In this document: positions 9,101-15,893 of the stretch, piece after piece
How the letters are laid out: each line of letters opens with the position of its first letter
Numbering within the stretch: the first letter of the stretch is position 1
From: Clostridia bacterium
GTDB lineage: Bacteria; CBDUZB01; JAGLHV01
Direction: 5' to 3'
DNA length: 32,021 nucleotides
Assembly: GCA_030595925.1 (NCBI GenBank)
Contig: JAUVLC010000019.1
Span: 1 to 32,021 of the forward strand
The notes under the pieces: generated by a model
Seen by the model: only the letters and a program-made list of their open reading frames with translations
Told to the model about the DNA's origin: nothing
The model's database searches: none
Made by a program: the position numbers and the translations under genes

Positions 9101-10331
9101 AAAAGATATCACTTCTCTTTACCGGTATTTTTTTATCCCTTTGATATATCTTAATCAGATGAGTTAAGAAGAAAGGATTTTTTGCTAAATCGAATAACAA
9201 CTGCTTATTCAGTTGAGTTAAGAAAACATCTCTATCCTGATTAAGTAATTTTTGAGTGTATTCTTGAATATCCTCTGAACTAAAAGGTAAAAGATTAAAA
9301 ATGTCCCAATTTTCAAATTGTCCGGAATAGAAATTTGTCCTGCACGCAATGATAAAAGTAGACTTAGCATATTTTTCTGTGAAGTTCTTGATTTTTCTTA
9401 CCGCTATCTCTTTGTTTATCACCTGATCAAACTCATCAAAGAGAAAAACAAGTTTTGATTTATCATAATCTAACAGACTTTTTGATTCCTCGCCGATTTT
9501 ACCTTTCACATAATCTGTCATCTCTTCGTCAACATAGGTGTCCAGCTCAATAAAAATGGGTATGAAATCCTGATTTTCTTCCTCTTTAAATTTGCAAGTA
9601 ACCGCTTTTAATTCCGTACTCTTTCCATATCCGGCATCACTGAGCAAAACTATTCTTTTTGTTCCCTCGGCAATTAAAGTATCGAGGTCAAAAAAACTTT
9701 CTTCCGAAGAAGGAAAATATTCTCCACCTTGGTAATATTCTTCCCTCTTTAACAATTTTCTATCAATATAATTATTATTTATTTTAGTCTTAAGCCCTTC
9801 AAAATATGGAAGTTTGTATATCTCACTTATTTTAGCCTTGCGTTCAGCATTATTTTTTCCTCCATATTCTCTTACGAGTTTATCATTAATCGCTTCTAAC
9901 ACTAATTGAACAAGTTCCTCAGTAGTAGTATATTCCTTTCGCCAATGTCCTTGATTAAAATCGGTTATCTCGCTTAAAAATTCATTTAATCTTTTTTCCC
10001 TATTACTACTGTCTTCAGCTATAAAAATCAAGATAGGAAGTTGATTCCTCTTTGCTTCAATGTATTCTATTTTTACAACAGAACACCCTTGAGGATTATT
10101 CTCTGCCGGGATATAGCCATATTGATTTTTAAAAATTCCAATATAAATATGGCTTTTTCTTATTTCTTCTAAACAAACCTGTCTGGGAGATTCTGACTTA
10201 GCAACAAACGATTCTGCATATACCGACTCCCATGACCGATTTTGGCTAACCGCAGCAGCAACAGCTTTTCTTTCTTCTTTTAAATCATTCATTGTAGAAC
10301 TTATAAAAACCCGTAATTTTGCCATAATCAC
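6108..10331 (-). CDS. DUF4062-NACHT-HEAT STAND ATPase, candidate anti-phage sensor
   Basis: The 1407-residue protein opens with a DUF4062 domain (residues ~4-150; VFISSTMNDLKEER, later SHIYIGIFKNQYGYIP). A NACHT NTPase follows (~225-420): Walker A DAGYGKST at 232-239, Walker B LVFLFDEFD at 294-302 with D299/E300, an ACRTNF sensor at ~329-334, and a winged-helix NPFFLTHLI at 385-393. The P-loop's first Gly is Ser231. The remaining ~950 residues are alpha-helical with HEAT-like units (for example YNAIQILGRM then RHQCFYALGRL), the usual ligand-sensing part of STAND proteins. DUF4062 also precedes NACHT in animal NWD1 and TEP1. STAND ATPases of this shape (Avs, bNACHT) oligomerise on phage proteins and trigger an N-terminal effector. 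Defence is inferred from architecture and the toxin-antitoxin neighbour. The start is GTG 10331 or ATG 10325; neither has a strong SD. Confidence 0.85.
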   Translation of the reverse strand: MIMAKLRVFISSTMNDLKEERKAVAAAVSQNRSWESVYAESFVAKSESPRQVCLEEIRKSHIYIGIFKNQYGYIPAENNPQGCSVVKIEYIEAKRNQLPILIFIAEDSSNREKRLNEFLSEITDFNQGHWRKEYTTTEELVQLVLEAINDKLVREYGGKNNAERKAKISEIYKLPYFEGLKTKINNNYIDRKLLKREEYYQGGEYFPSSEESFFDLDTLIAEGTKRIVLLSDAGYGKSTELKAVTCKFKEEENQDFIPIFIELDTYVDEEMTDYVKGKIGEESKSLLDYDKSKLVFLFDEFDQVINKEIAVRKIKNFTEKYAKSTFIIACRTNFYSGQFENWDIFNLLPFSSEDIQEYTQKLLNQDRDVFLTQLNKQLLFDLAKNPFFLTHLIKIYQRDKKIPVKRSDIFSKIISLALQNDEKKFADKDDSRQEYPLSEIKKDLMYISLVMETLQKNFVTISEFNKIISDKKKRRIIAELSLIKKSFFKNGDVYQFQHNNFQEYLAAEILVKNSLNDILKFISFPISLNWVITIKKLVEEYIDYNRFGIKISKIIVKILGLFKYNKKNKIIPSWVNVTAFLCQLRAKDDFLKYLMNNDPELALKFETNRIDENKRVKLFKKIFEKYTDRKIWIDRNIDHEKLADFTKTKEIYDYLMNFAHSKKHFTHRYNAIQILGRMENLADESLRRLLIRYVLDEKENLNVRHQCFYALGRLKMATPDTMDALKELKNSNNDWILSGFYYLIKESKYTDRYVDILLEGIPKTRLRTNSTKTRLVDESWYLVQGIEKVSSIEGIRKIINYFIENPQDFEIFWIERAMKKIVNNIIEAYKEDNTIYNEVKKLIRSVDEEYGYRKKDISIFQIFFQNTGTAFKFVKELYAEGIDNNYSLLAFVALIADEECIDFLLQEYRNNKFSKNNLLLFINCLHSWRGNDFDFSVKKIREEIGIPSPVSPRDYEKERRDKIKKEIQIIFDREELLKEIENIFNGEKKKELDYDDILRYSSTKKYNEFVVRELRFLFAKERKEKWTFNKLKEKIDQWNYKRFTFRQIFNLLYYGGNEIKLSIGQKSIIDNFCLENLKKVNFKEALVSKDKTTSAKNQLAVDLWYFLIKFNLKYPEDVLLDMLSFDWIEGTQFVGIDYLENKLPTEKMRERILENMNKEIKANQVLKNHINYCKKYKIQEARDCLYGIVKDPKIEMGNRLLALETVVNFPDCRAFLEEILDIKELKLFTKAAKILVTQNNKKCKEKLIHKLSSKDENFFLESAKLLIEQQNLEAIRCYADFITRKKKFEYRKGILQKINTIKVLPSLFKLLKFSYEYGREIQQDRFDTLDREVINVLKNIALQDYSKFNKVIKELQKFIKKESSRFDNVNFLNVECDNIEKAFFINYKSEITIDEAINKTKKYRTQI

Positions 10332-10353
10332 ATATAGACTTTATATGCCTTCC

Positions 10354-10545
10354 TTATTTTTTTCTTCTGACTTTTTTTCTATTGTCATCCAGCCATTTTT
10401 CTAAATCTTTTCTGCGAAACCTCCAATTCCACCCAACTTTAATTGCAGGTATTTTTCCCTGTTGAGCATAAGAATAAACTGTTGTGGTATCCAACTGAAG
10501 ATATTCAGCAACTTGTTTAATAGTAAGCAGTTTTTCTCGTACCAT
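10354..10545 (-). CDS. Excisionase/MerR-type helix-turn-helix protein
   Basis: The 63-residue protein is a single HTH_17 (excisionase family) domain: LLTIKQVAEYLQLDTTTVYSYAQQGKIPAIKVG followed by WRFRRKDLEKWL and a basic tail. SD GAGAGGGG precedes the ATG and a strong promoter lies upstream. It is the first gene of the island operon, with only 22 nt before the STAND ATPase. Such proteins act either as recombination directionality factors or as small repressors. No integrase is present, so an operon regulator is the simpler reading, but an excisionase relic is possible given the bracketing repeats. Confidence 0.8.
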   Translation of the reverse strand: MVREKLLTIKQVAEYLQLDTTTVYSYAQQGKIPAIKVGWNWRFRRKDLEKWLDDNRKKVRRKK

Positions 10546-10581
10546 AATCCCCTCTCAAATTTCACAATTTTGATATGATTT

Positions 10582-10610
10582 ATTTTACTAAAAAAAATCT
10601 TTAGAGTCAA
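10582..10610 (-). promoter_or_regulatory. Sigma70-type promoter of the island operon
   Basis: On the - strand, -35 TTGACT (10605-10610), a 17-nt spacer and -10 TAAAAT (10582-10587) lie ~35 nt upstream of the HTH start codon. Spacing and hexamers are near consensus. No other gene is seen between the HTH gene and tonB. A second hairpin, AATTTTTC/GAAAAATT, lies near 10726-10745. Confidence 0.65.
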
Positions 10611-10746
10611 ATAGTTTCATAAAAAACCATAAAATTATATAATTTCTCATAAATAGTACTGCTATAGAAAAGAGTTACTGTTAATAGGAACAAGTGCAGA
10701 AAAACGAAGTGTTTTTGGTAATCCGAATTTTTCTATTGAAAAATTT

Positions 10747-11150
10747 GGGAAATATTATCATTCCACTAATCCCACAATTTCGATAAAAGCGGCATTAGTG
10801 GAAAAAAGGAGAGTTATAAAAAAGATTTATTTTGTTTTTAATTCAAAGCAGATTTTTTGGATGCACCATACGGCAACAGGCATACCCATAATTTTAGCCG
10901 GCTTAAAACGCCATTTTCGAATTACCCTCATTGCTTCCTGCCCAAACTCGTATAAACCGCCGTTATCCAGTAATTTTACCATTGTAACTTTTCCTTCCCG
11001 GTCGATAAGAATTTTCAACGTTACGATTCCTTCTATATTTTTTGCGATGGCTTCAAAAGGATAATCCGGCTCTTTATATTTTATAAGCTGTGGTAATTGT
11101 TCCACTTCGCTTAAGTCATAGGTAATCATAGGGGCAATCAAATCCACTTC
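10747..11150. repeat. Right direct repeat: 3' end of intact tonB
   Basis: This is the ~404-bp counterpart of 3722-4126, running from the 3' flank (with its 39-bp palindrome) to the codon where the TonB C-terminal domain begins. This copy remains joined to the anchor and linker of tonB, so it is the functional one. Confidence 0.9.
10763..10801 (-). repeat. 39-bp near-palindrome, copy 2
   Basis: The - strand begins CCACTAATGCCGC and ends GTGGGATTAGTGG, with a 13-nt loop. It has 11 Watson-Crick pairs, one G-T and one G-G. The G-T position is a proper A-T in the inverted copy at 5301-5339, hinting that pairing is maintained. It lies 25 nt past the tonB stop. Confidence 0.85.
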
Positions 11151-11420
11151 GTTAGCTAAAGCATTAGGATCTAACTCAAAAGTAATTTTTCGTCTTAATT
11201 CCGGTTTAATTATGTTTTTTTTAATTTTTCTTTGTTTTATTTCTTTGGGTTCTTTCTTTTTTTTAAGTTTTATCTTTTCTTTCTTTAGCCTAACTACTTC
11301 CACTTCGATAGGTTTAATTTTGTTTACCGGCTGATGAAAACAATAATGCAGTAAGGGTAGAAAAGAAAAAATAGCAATATTAATTAAAAAAGATATACCA
11401 AAATCTTTGCATTTCTCCAT
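10827..11420 (-). CDS. tonB: TonB energy transducer
   Basis: The 197-residue protein has an N-terminal membrane anchor (residues ~8-28), a short periplasmic linker rich in Lys/Glu rather than the usual Pro (~35-75, KKEKIKLKKKKEPKEIKQ), and a TonB C-terminal domain from ~105 (EPDYPFEAIAKNIEG, REGKVTMVKL, RKWRFKPA). It couples the ExbB/ExbD proton channel to TonB-box receptors in the outer membrane. It is the last gene of the DUF3450-ttpC-exbB-exbD-tonB operon, 12 nt after exbD, with SD AAAGGA. Its 3' end is duplicated at 3722-4126. Confidence 0.93.
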   Translation of the reverse strand: MEKCKDFGISFLINIAIFSFLPLLHYCFHQPVNKIKPIEVEVVRLKKEKIKLKKKKEPKEIKQRKIKKNIIKPELRRKITFELDPNALANEVDLIAPMITYDLSEVEQLPQLIKYKEPDYPFEAIAKNIEGIVTLKILIDREGKVTMVKLLDNGGLYEFGQEAMRVIRKWRFKPAKIMGMPVAVWCIQKICFELKTK

Positions 11421-11432
11421 TCTTTTAATCCT

Positions 11433-11849
11433 TTATTCTTCTTTCATTGCGGCTAAAGAGATTCTTTCCGCACCGGCTTGTTTACATTCATCCATCACCG
11501 TAATTATTCTGCCTGTTGATGATAATTTATCCGCAATAATAATTATAGAACTATCTGTTTTATCCCTTAATATCTCTTTTATTATCCTGTTTAATTCTGC
11601 CAAATCAACTTTGCGGTTATTAATATGAATAGTTCCTTCCTTAGTCACGGAGATTAATACACTTTCCCGGGATAAACTCCGGGCTGTCTTTGCTTTTGGT
11701 TTGTGAACCTCAACCCCTGTTTCTCTGGAAAACGTAGTAGTGACCAGAAAAAAAATCAAAAGCAAAAAAACCATATCCACTAAAGGAGAGATGTTCAGTT
11801 CCGGGGTTTTCCTTTCTCTCCGATATGAAAATCCTCTTAACTCACTCAT
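11433..11849 (-). CDS. exbD: ExbD biopolymer transport protein
   Basis: The 138-residue protein has the ExbD/TolR pattern: cytoplasmic N-terminus, then LNISPLVDMVFLLLIFFLVTTTF, a single membrane helix whose Asp (LVDM) is the proton-carrying residue, then a periplasmic domain ending in KQAGAERISLAAMKEE. It inserts in the ExbB pentamer pore and links proton flow to TonB. The start overlaps the exbB stop by 4 nt, so translation is coupled. Confidence 0.93.
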   Translation of the reverse strand: MSELRGFSYRRERKTPELNISPLVDMVFLLLIFFLVTTTFSRETGVEVHKPKAKTARSLSRESVLISVTKEGTIHINNRKVDLAELNRIIKEILRDKTDSSIIIIADKLSSTGRIITVMDECKQAGAERISLAAMKEE

Positions 11850-12469
11850 TGTTTATCTCCTTTCGTCAAAATATTAATTATTTTGTTTATGTTTTTTTCA
11901 AATTCGAAAATTTGTTGATTAACTTTCTTCATTAAATGATTATGGGAAAAAAGAGCCGGTATAGCAACAATCAATCCCGACTGGGTAGTAATTAATGCCT
12001 GGGATATTCCTTTAGCCAACGATTGTGGGTCTCCCGTTCCAAAAAGAGTAATACTATCAAACGTTGCTACCATCCCGCTAACCGTCCCTAATAATCCCAG
12101 CAGAGGCGCAATAGAAGCTAAAGAAGCAATCGTGGAAAGACTTTCTTCCAGACGGGGATATTCTTCATGCATTATTTCCTGCACGATATTTAACAAAGAT
12201 TTCCTCGTTTTAGATTCATCATCGGCCAAAGCTTTTACCGTTTTGGATAATATACCCGGGGTAACAAAGGATAACTCTACTATTTTCTCTTTTTCCCCTT
12301 TTTGTAAAAAACTAATAATTTTATCAGTAAATATCCCCTGGTTTATATCCTCTTTTTTAAGCCGGCAATACTTTCCAATAATTAAAGTCCAAATTACAAG
12401 CGAAACAATAAATATGGGAATCATTACCGGACCACCACAAATTAACATTTCCAAAATTGATTTAACCAT
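11846..12469 (-). CDS. exbB: ExbB / MotA-TolQ-ExbB proton channel protein
   Basis: The 207-residue protein has a first membrane helix at ~12-32 (GGPVMIPIFIVSLVIWTLII), a cytoplasmic segment, and the conserved helix pair ASIAPLLGLLGTVSGMV ... GISQALITTQSGLIVAIPAL typical of the MotA/TolQ/ExbB family. It forms the channel around ExbD. It overlaps the upstream TtpC-like gene by 8 nt. It is a second, shorter paralogue beside that protein, matching Vibrio-type TonB2 systems. Confidence 0.92.
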   Translation of the reverse strand: MVKSILEMLICGGPVMIPIFIVSLVIWTLIIGKYCRLKKEDINQGIFTDKIISFLQKGEKEKIVELSFVTPGILSKTVKALADDESKTRKSLLNIVQEIMHEEYPRLEESLSTIASLASIAPLLGLLGTVSGMVATFDSITLFGTGDPQSLAKGISQALITTQSGLIVAIPALFSHNHLMKKVNQQIFEFEKNINKIINILTKGDKQ

Positions 12470-13844
12470 TTATTTTTTCCTTACATAGGGAATTAATAAA
12501 TTTAACTGCGTTTTTTTCCATATCAGCAGCTATTTTTTCTGCCCGGTCGGAAAGATAATTATGTATTAGCAAAGCCGGTATTGCAATAATCAGTCCTGCC
12601 TCTGTAGTAATTAAAGCCTCGGAAATACCCCCCGCTAATAACCTGGGGTCTCCTCCCCCGTGGTAGGTAATTATTTTAAAAGTAGAAATCATTCCGCTTA
12701 CCGTTCCCAACAACCCCAATAAGGGAGCAACCCCGGCTAAAACACCTATGGTAGAGAGATTTTTTTGCAGGCGGGGAATTTCTTCTAAATGTTGTTCGTG
12801 AAACATTTCTTCTACTACCTGCCTTCCGGCTTGTTGCTGTTCTAATCCTATTTTTAACATTCTGGCTACCGGGCCGGGGGTATTCAGGCATAACTCTATC
12901 GCTCCGTTTTTATCATTGCTTTTCCACAAATCCATTATTTTGTTCATTAGTAAATCCGCATCAGTATGTTCCCGTCTAAACGCCAATAATCTTTCCACCG
13001 ACATTATAATAATTCCCAGAAGTAAAAATGCGATGGGAATCATCACCGGTCCGCCTTTTATTATCCATGCAATAATACCCTTCCCCCCCTCTTCGCTTAT
13101 TTTAGATTTAGCTCCCTGGATTATATCCATAGGAACAAGAATGTTTCCTTTATCTTTTTTACGCAAAGGAATAAACATTTGCTTTAATTCTTTGCGTAAG
13201 GAAGAAGATAGGTTTTTGTTCCACCGGTTAACAATTTTCCCTTTTTTATAATTTTTTTCCCACAATCCTAATTTACCATCATTTGCTCGATAAACAGCAA
13301 ATGCATTCCCTATTTTTAAGAGCTCTACTTCCTGTCCGTCTACTTTATCCCGATAATATTTTAAGGTTTCCGCTTCCGAAATTTCCTTTTCTAAAAAATT
13401 GAGGAGGTCGGAAAAACTTATTATTGAATCTATTTTTTCAAATTTATCCTGCTGAACAAAAAACAAATTGTTTTTATTTTTTCTCTTTAAACTTTCTTTT
13501 TTTTCATTTATAAAATTTCGGATTTCTTTTGCTATATTTTCCAACGTCCCACATTCATTCTGAATTTCACCTTTATTTTCTTCTAAAATATTCAGCTCTT
13601 CTTCTAAGTTAAATTTTTTCGTTTTCAAATCAGCCAACCCGTCTTCCAAGGAATAAACTTTCATTTCCAGTGATTTTAACCGGTTATAGCTATTCACTTT
13701 ATCATTGACCCTTGCTATTTTTTCCTGCCTTAATTGTTCTCTCAATTCATTCAATTTATTAAGGTCCTCTTTGTTATACGCCATTAGACTTTGCGTGAAA
13801 AAAACAATGGCTATTAAACATAGAAACCCAATATATTTTTTCAT
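12462..13844 (-). CDS. TtpC-like extended ExbB family protein
   Basis: The 460-residue protein has a signal peptide (to about residue 22), a periplasmic coiled coil and extension (~25-245), then an ExbB-type membrane domain: GGPVMIPIAFLLLGIIIMSVERLL and VLAGVAPLLGLLGTVSGM with SEALITTEAGLIIAIPAL. In Vibrio TonB2 systems TtpC has the same layout and is required along with ExbB2/ExbD2. Here it is followed by exbB with an overlap and preceded by DUF3450 with a 1-nt overlap (TAATG). Its periplasmic part probably bridges the inner-membrane motor to DUF3450 or the cell wall. Confidence 0.88.
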   Translation of the reverse strand: MKKYIGFLCLIAIVFFTQSLMAYNKEDLNKLNELREQLRQEKIARVNDKVNSYNRLKSLEMKVYSLEDGLADLKTKKFNLEEELNILEENKGEIQNECGTLENIAKEIRNFINEKKESLKRKNKNNLFFVQQDKFEKIDSIISFSDLLNFLEKEISEAETLKYYRDKVDGQEVELLKIGNAFAVYRANDGKLGLWEKNYKKGKIVNRWNKNLSSSLRKELKQMFIPLRKKDKGNILVPMDIIQGAKSKISEEGGKGIIAWIIKGGPVMIPIAFLLLGIIIMSVERLLAFRREHTDADLLMNKIMDLWKSNDKNGAIELCLNTPGPVARMLKIGLEQQQAGRQVVEEMFHEQHLEEIPRLQKNLSTIGVLAGVAPLLGLLGTVSGMISTFKIITYHGGGDPRLLAGGISEALITTEAGLIIAIPALLIHNYLSDRAEKIAADMEKNAVKFINSLCKEKING

Positions 13845-14647
13845 TATTTTATACCCTCCGTCCGGATAATGGAATCAACTATAACCGGAAATTCTATAAG
13901 CTCGGGAATTCTTTTGCCTTTCATTGTCTCAATTGCTTTTTTTATATTTGTTCGACACTTTCGACGTAAATCATTTTTCCACACATATCCCTCTTTGTTT
14001 TTTAGCAAATATCCTGTTTCTTTCCCGTCATTAGTCTGATAAAAAAGCATAACCCTTCCTACCCTTACTATTTTTGCTTTTTTTATTTCACCTTCCATAG
14101 TTTCTCTCTCTTCAGCATAAATCTCGCTGTTTTCGCCTAATTCTACTTCCCTGACAAGCTGAATATAAATTTCCTGCATTACTTCTAACAAATCACTTTC
14201 TTTTTGTTGCAGACTTCTTTTAAGATTGTCCATCCGGTTTAACTGCAGATCAATTTCAAAAGGAAATCCGAATTTAATTCTTTCTTCAATTTTTTCGATA
14301 TCTTCAACTAACACTTTCTTTTCCTTAGCAAGAAAAATCTCAGATGCCTTTTTATCTTTACCTAATTTACTTTCCTCTTTTTTAACACTACTGATTTTAT
14401 TTTTTAATTCCCGGGTATCATTTTTTAAATTGCCAATTTTTTCTTCGAGCACTTTTATTCGTTCTTCCAGACTTTTGTGTGCTGAAGAAACCTGTTCTTT
14501 TTCCCTTTGATGTTCTGTTTTTTCTTCTTCCAGCAACCGGGCTATTCTTTTAATATCCTCATTAATTTTTTCCCCGGTTCCGGCTTCAATAAAAGAACTT
14601 AGAAAAATTGCCGATCCTGCAATTAAAATAAACTTTCCTATACTCAT
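13844..14647 (-). CDS. DUF3450-type periplasmic coiled-coil protein
   Basis: The 267-residue protein has a signal peptide (SIGKFILIAGSAIFLSSFIEAG) and a long coiled coil (~28-150), then a compact domain including VRVGRVMLFYQTNDGKETGYL, characteristic of DUF3450. These proteins sit at the head of ttpC-exbB-exbD-tonB operons in many Gram-negatives. The role is likely structural within the TonB2 complex in the periplasm. The same FYQTND/YRANDG-type motif recurs in the downstream TtpC-like protein (AVYRANDGKLGLW), suggesting the two share a domain. Confidence 0.82.
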   Translation of the reverse strand: MSIGKFILIAGSAIFLSSFIEAGTGEKINEDIKRIARLLEEEKTEHQREKEQVSSAHKSLEERIKVLEEKIGNLKNDTRELKNKISSVKKEESKLGKDKKASEIFLAKEKKVLVEDIEKIEERIKFGFPFEIDLQLNRMDNLKRSLQQKESDLLEVMQEIYIQLVREVELGENSEIYAEERETMEGEIKKAKIVRVGRVMLFYQTNDGKETGYLLKNKEGYVWKNDLRRKCRTNIKKAIETMKGKRIPELIEFPVIVDSIIRTEGIK

Positions 14648-14729
14648 ACAAAACTCCCCTTTTTATATTTTATAAATTTTACTTTTTGGAATTAAATTAT
14701 CCTGTATCCATTTATATTTATTTTTCCCT

Positions 14730-15575
14730 TTACCACCGGCATTTGCTGCATACAGAATGGCTCTTCATCGTTTTAATAAAGTTAGTATATTTTCTTGACC
14801 GTCTAATCTCTTTTATGTTTTCCTTAAGAGCATTTCCCATACAATCCCGGGGAAGAAAACAACAGGGAGTAACTTCTCCCGTTACCGTAACGAAAATACT
14901 GCGTTTAACAACGTTGCAGGGCAAAGAATGTCTCCGGGGTAAATATAACTTTAATTTCTTTTTTCCAGCCAGCTCTTTCGCTCCTGAAAACAATTCCTTT
15001 TCTTCTTCCCGGGAAATATATTCAACCGTAGAATCTATTTTATGAACATTAAATAACCTGTGTAAAATTACCGCATCAAACCCAAGTTCGCAAGCAACTT
15101 TTATTAAATCCGGAATTTGTTTAAGATTATCTTTATATATCGCAATATCCATATAAATTTGGGGAAATTCACCTCTCCGTTCATTTCTCTCTTTTATCAA
15201 ATCTTTAATTTGTGGTAAAATAACCGGAAAAAATTTCCGGTTATATATTCCAAAAGCAATCTCTCTTAACCCACTTTTAAAAACCTTCTCTATGTTTTCT
15301 CCGATTAAAACCCCATTACTGGTAAGATTAGTATACACTCCTTTTGATTCAGCATATTCTATCATTCGAAAAATCTCCGGATTTAATAATGGTTCTCCCC
15401 ATCCATGCAAACCGACAAACCGGAAATTTTTAAATTGCAGTATTTTCTTAAAATTTTCCAAGGAAAGGAAGGAATCTAAATTCTCCAGATTTTTTCTCAT
15501 ACATATTGCACAATTTAAATTACACCTGCGTGTAGGTTCCACCTGTAAAGTCAAATCCGGCTTTTGCCAAAACAT
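14730..15575 (-). CDS. Radical SAM / SPASM-like protein
   Basis: The 281-residue protein has the [4Fe-4S]-SAM motif CNLNCAIC (C18, C22, C25), the glycine-rich GWGEPLLNP, and a C-terminal Cys set (LPCN, TPCCF, DCMGN, CSKC) that would hold an auxiliary cluster as in SPASM/Twitch enzymes. It ends right after CSKCRW, so the SPASM part is short. ATG 15575 is chosen over an upstream TTG (15584) because GGGAG lies 5 nt before it. Its substrate is unknown. A 54-codon Cys-containing ORF lies directly upstream on the same strand. A role in peptide modification or in making a metallophore-type compound for this TonB operon is speculation. Confidence 0.85.
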   Translation of the reverse strand: MFWQKPDLTLQVEPTRRCNLNCAICMRKNLENLDSFLSLENFKKILQFKNFRFVGLHGWGEPLLNPEIFRMIEYAESKGVYTNLTSNGVLIGENIEKVFKSGLREIAFGIYNRKFFPVILPQIKDLIKERNERRGEFPQIYMDIAIYKDNLKQIPDLIKVACELGFDAVILHRLFNVHKIDSTVEYISREEEKELFSGAKELAGKKKLKLYLPRRHSLPCNVVKRSIFVTVTGEVTPCCFLPRDCMGNALKENIKEIRRSRKYTNFIKTMKSHSVCSKCRW

Positions 15576-15576
15576 T

Positions 15577-15622
15577 ACTCCCAACTCCCAATTTCAAAAT
15601 TCCAACCTCCAACTTCAAAACT
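15577..15622 (-). repeat. Short heptamer-like repeat before the radical SAM gene
   Basis: On the - strand the sequence reads in units near TTGGGAG (twice adjacent, then TTGGAGG, with interspersed TTTTGAA twice). It runs up to the start codon, and its last GGGAG acts as the ribosome binding site. It resembles in style the 7-bp tract at 180-410. Confidence 0.55.
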
Positions 15623-15693
15623 AAAAAAATGAAGGTGAAATGTGTTTCGAACGATATAGCAAATTTTAACAAAAACTATACCACTTCTTCACA

Positions 15694-15858
15694 TTATTTT
15701 TTACAAAAAACCCTTAATTTATCTAAACCAAAAAACCGGTAATTCCAAATTAAAGCAACCCCTAAAGCTACCAAAGCACCCAGGTGGGGCAATATTCGGC
15801 ATACCCCATGACAACCACTAACCTTCCCTTCCGTAACGACACTTATTGGAACACACAT
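15694..15858 (-). CDS. 54-residue Cys-containing single-helix mini-protein
   Basis: ATG at 15858 has a near-perfect SD (TAGGAGG, 9-nt spacing) and a 54-codon frame ending in TAA at 15694. The N-terminal part is polar with Cys2, Cys16 and Cys20 (SGCHGVCRILPHLG), then a hydrophobic segment LGALVALGVALIWNY likely forms one membrane helix, then a basic tail with Cys52. I do not recognise the family. It lies 35 nt after the TPR gene and 118 nt before the radical SAM start, all on one strand. It could be a small inner-membrane metal-binding protein, or a precursor peptide for the radical SAM enzyme; the membrane-like helix favours the first. Confidence 0.6.
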   Translation of the reverse strand: MCVPISVVTEGKVSGCHGVCRILPHLGALVALGVALIWNYRFFGLDKLRVFCKK

Positions 15859-15893
15859 AATTTTTTACCTCCTATAATTTTTTTAAGCAAAAA

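Larger units (their letters stand above)
4127..10746. mobile_element. AT-rich defence island bracketed by tonB 3'-end direct repeats
   Basis: The segment between the two direct repeats holds four genes on the - strand (HTH, DUF4062-NACHT, AbiEi-like, AbiEii) and no TonB-related gene. By eye it is clearly poorer in G+C than the exb/tonB genes to the right. No integrase or transposase is present. Long direct repeats of host DNA are what a single-crossover (Campbell-type) insertion of a circle carrying a tonB 3' end would leave. Integration that rebuilds the gene's 3' end, or a tandem duplication later filled with cargo, would also fit. The island reading is inference; the repeats and gene content are visible. 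Confidence 0.65.

Noticed and set aside
10401-10610. 69-codon frame overlapping the HTH gene
   Set aside because: It is an alternate frame of the HTH gene and runs through the promoter; the HTH frame has the SD and a recognisable domain.
3738-10801. Three 39-bp palindromes as a CRISPR array
   Set aside because: Copies are kilobases apart, in different orientations and without regular spacers or cas genes.
12676-12891. 71-codon frame inside the TtpC-like gene
   Set aside because: It is a shadow frame of a well-supported gene, with no SD and no recognisable domain.
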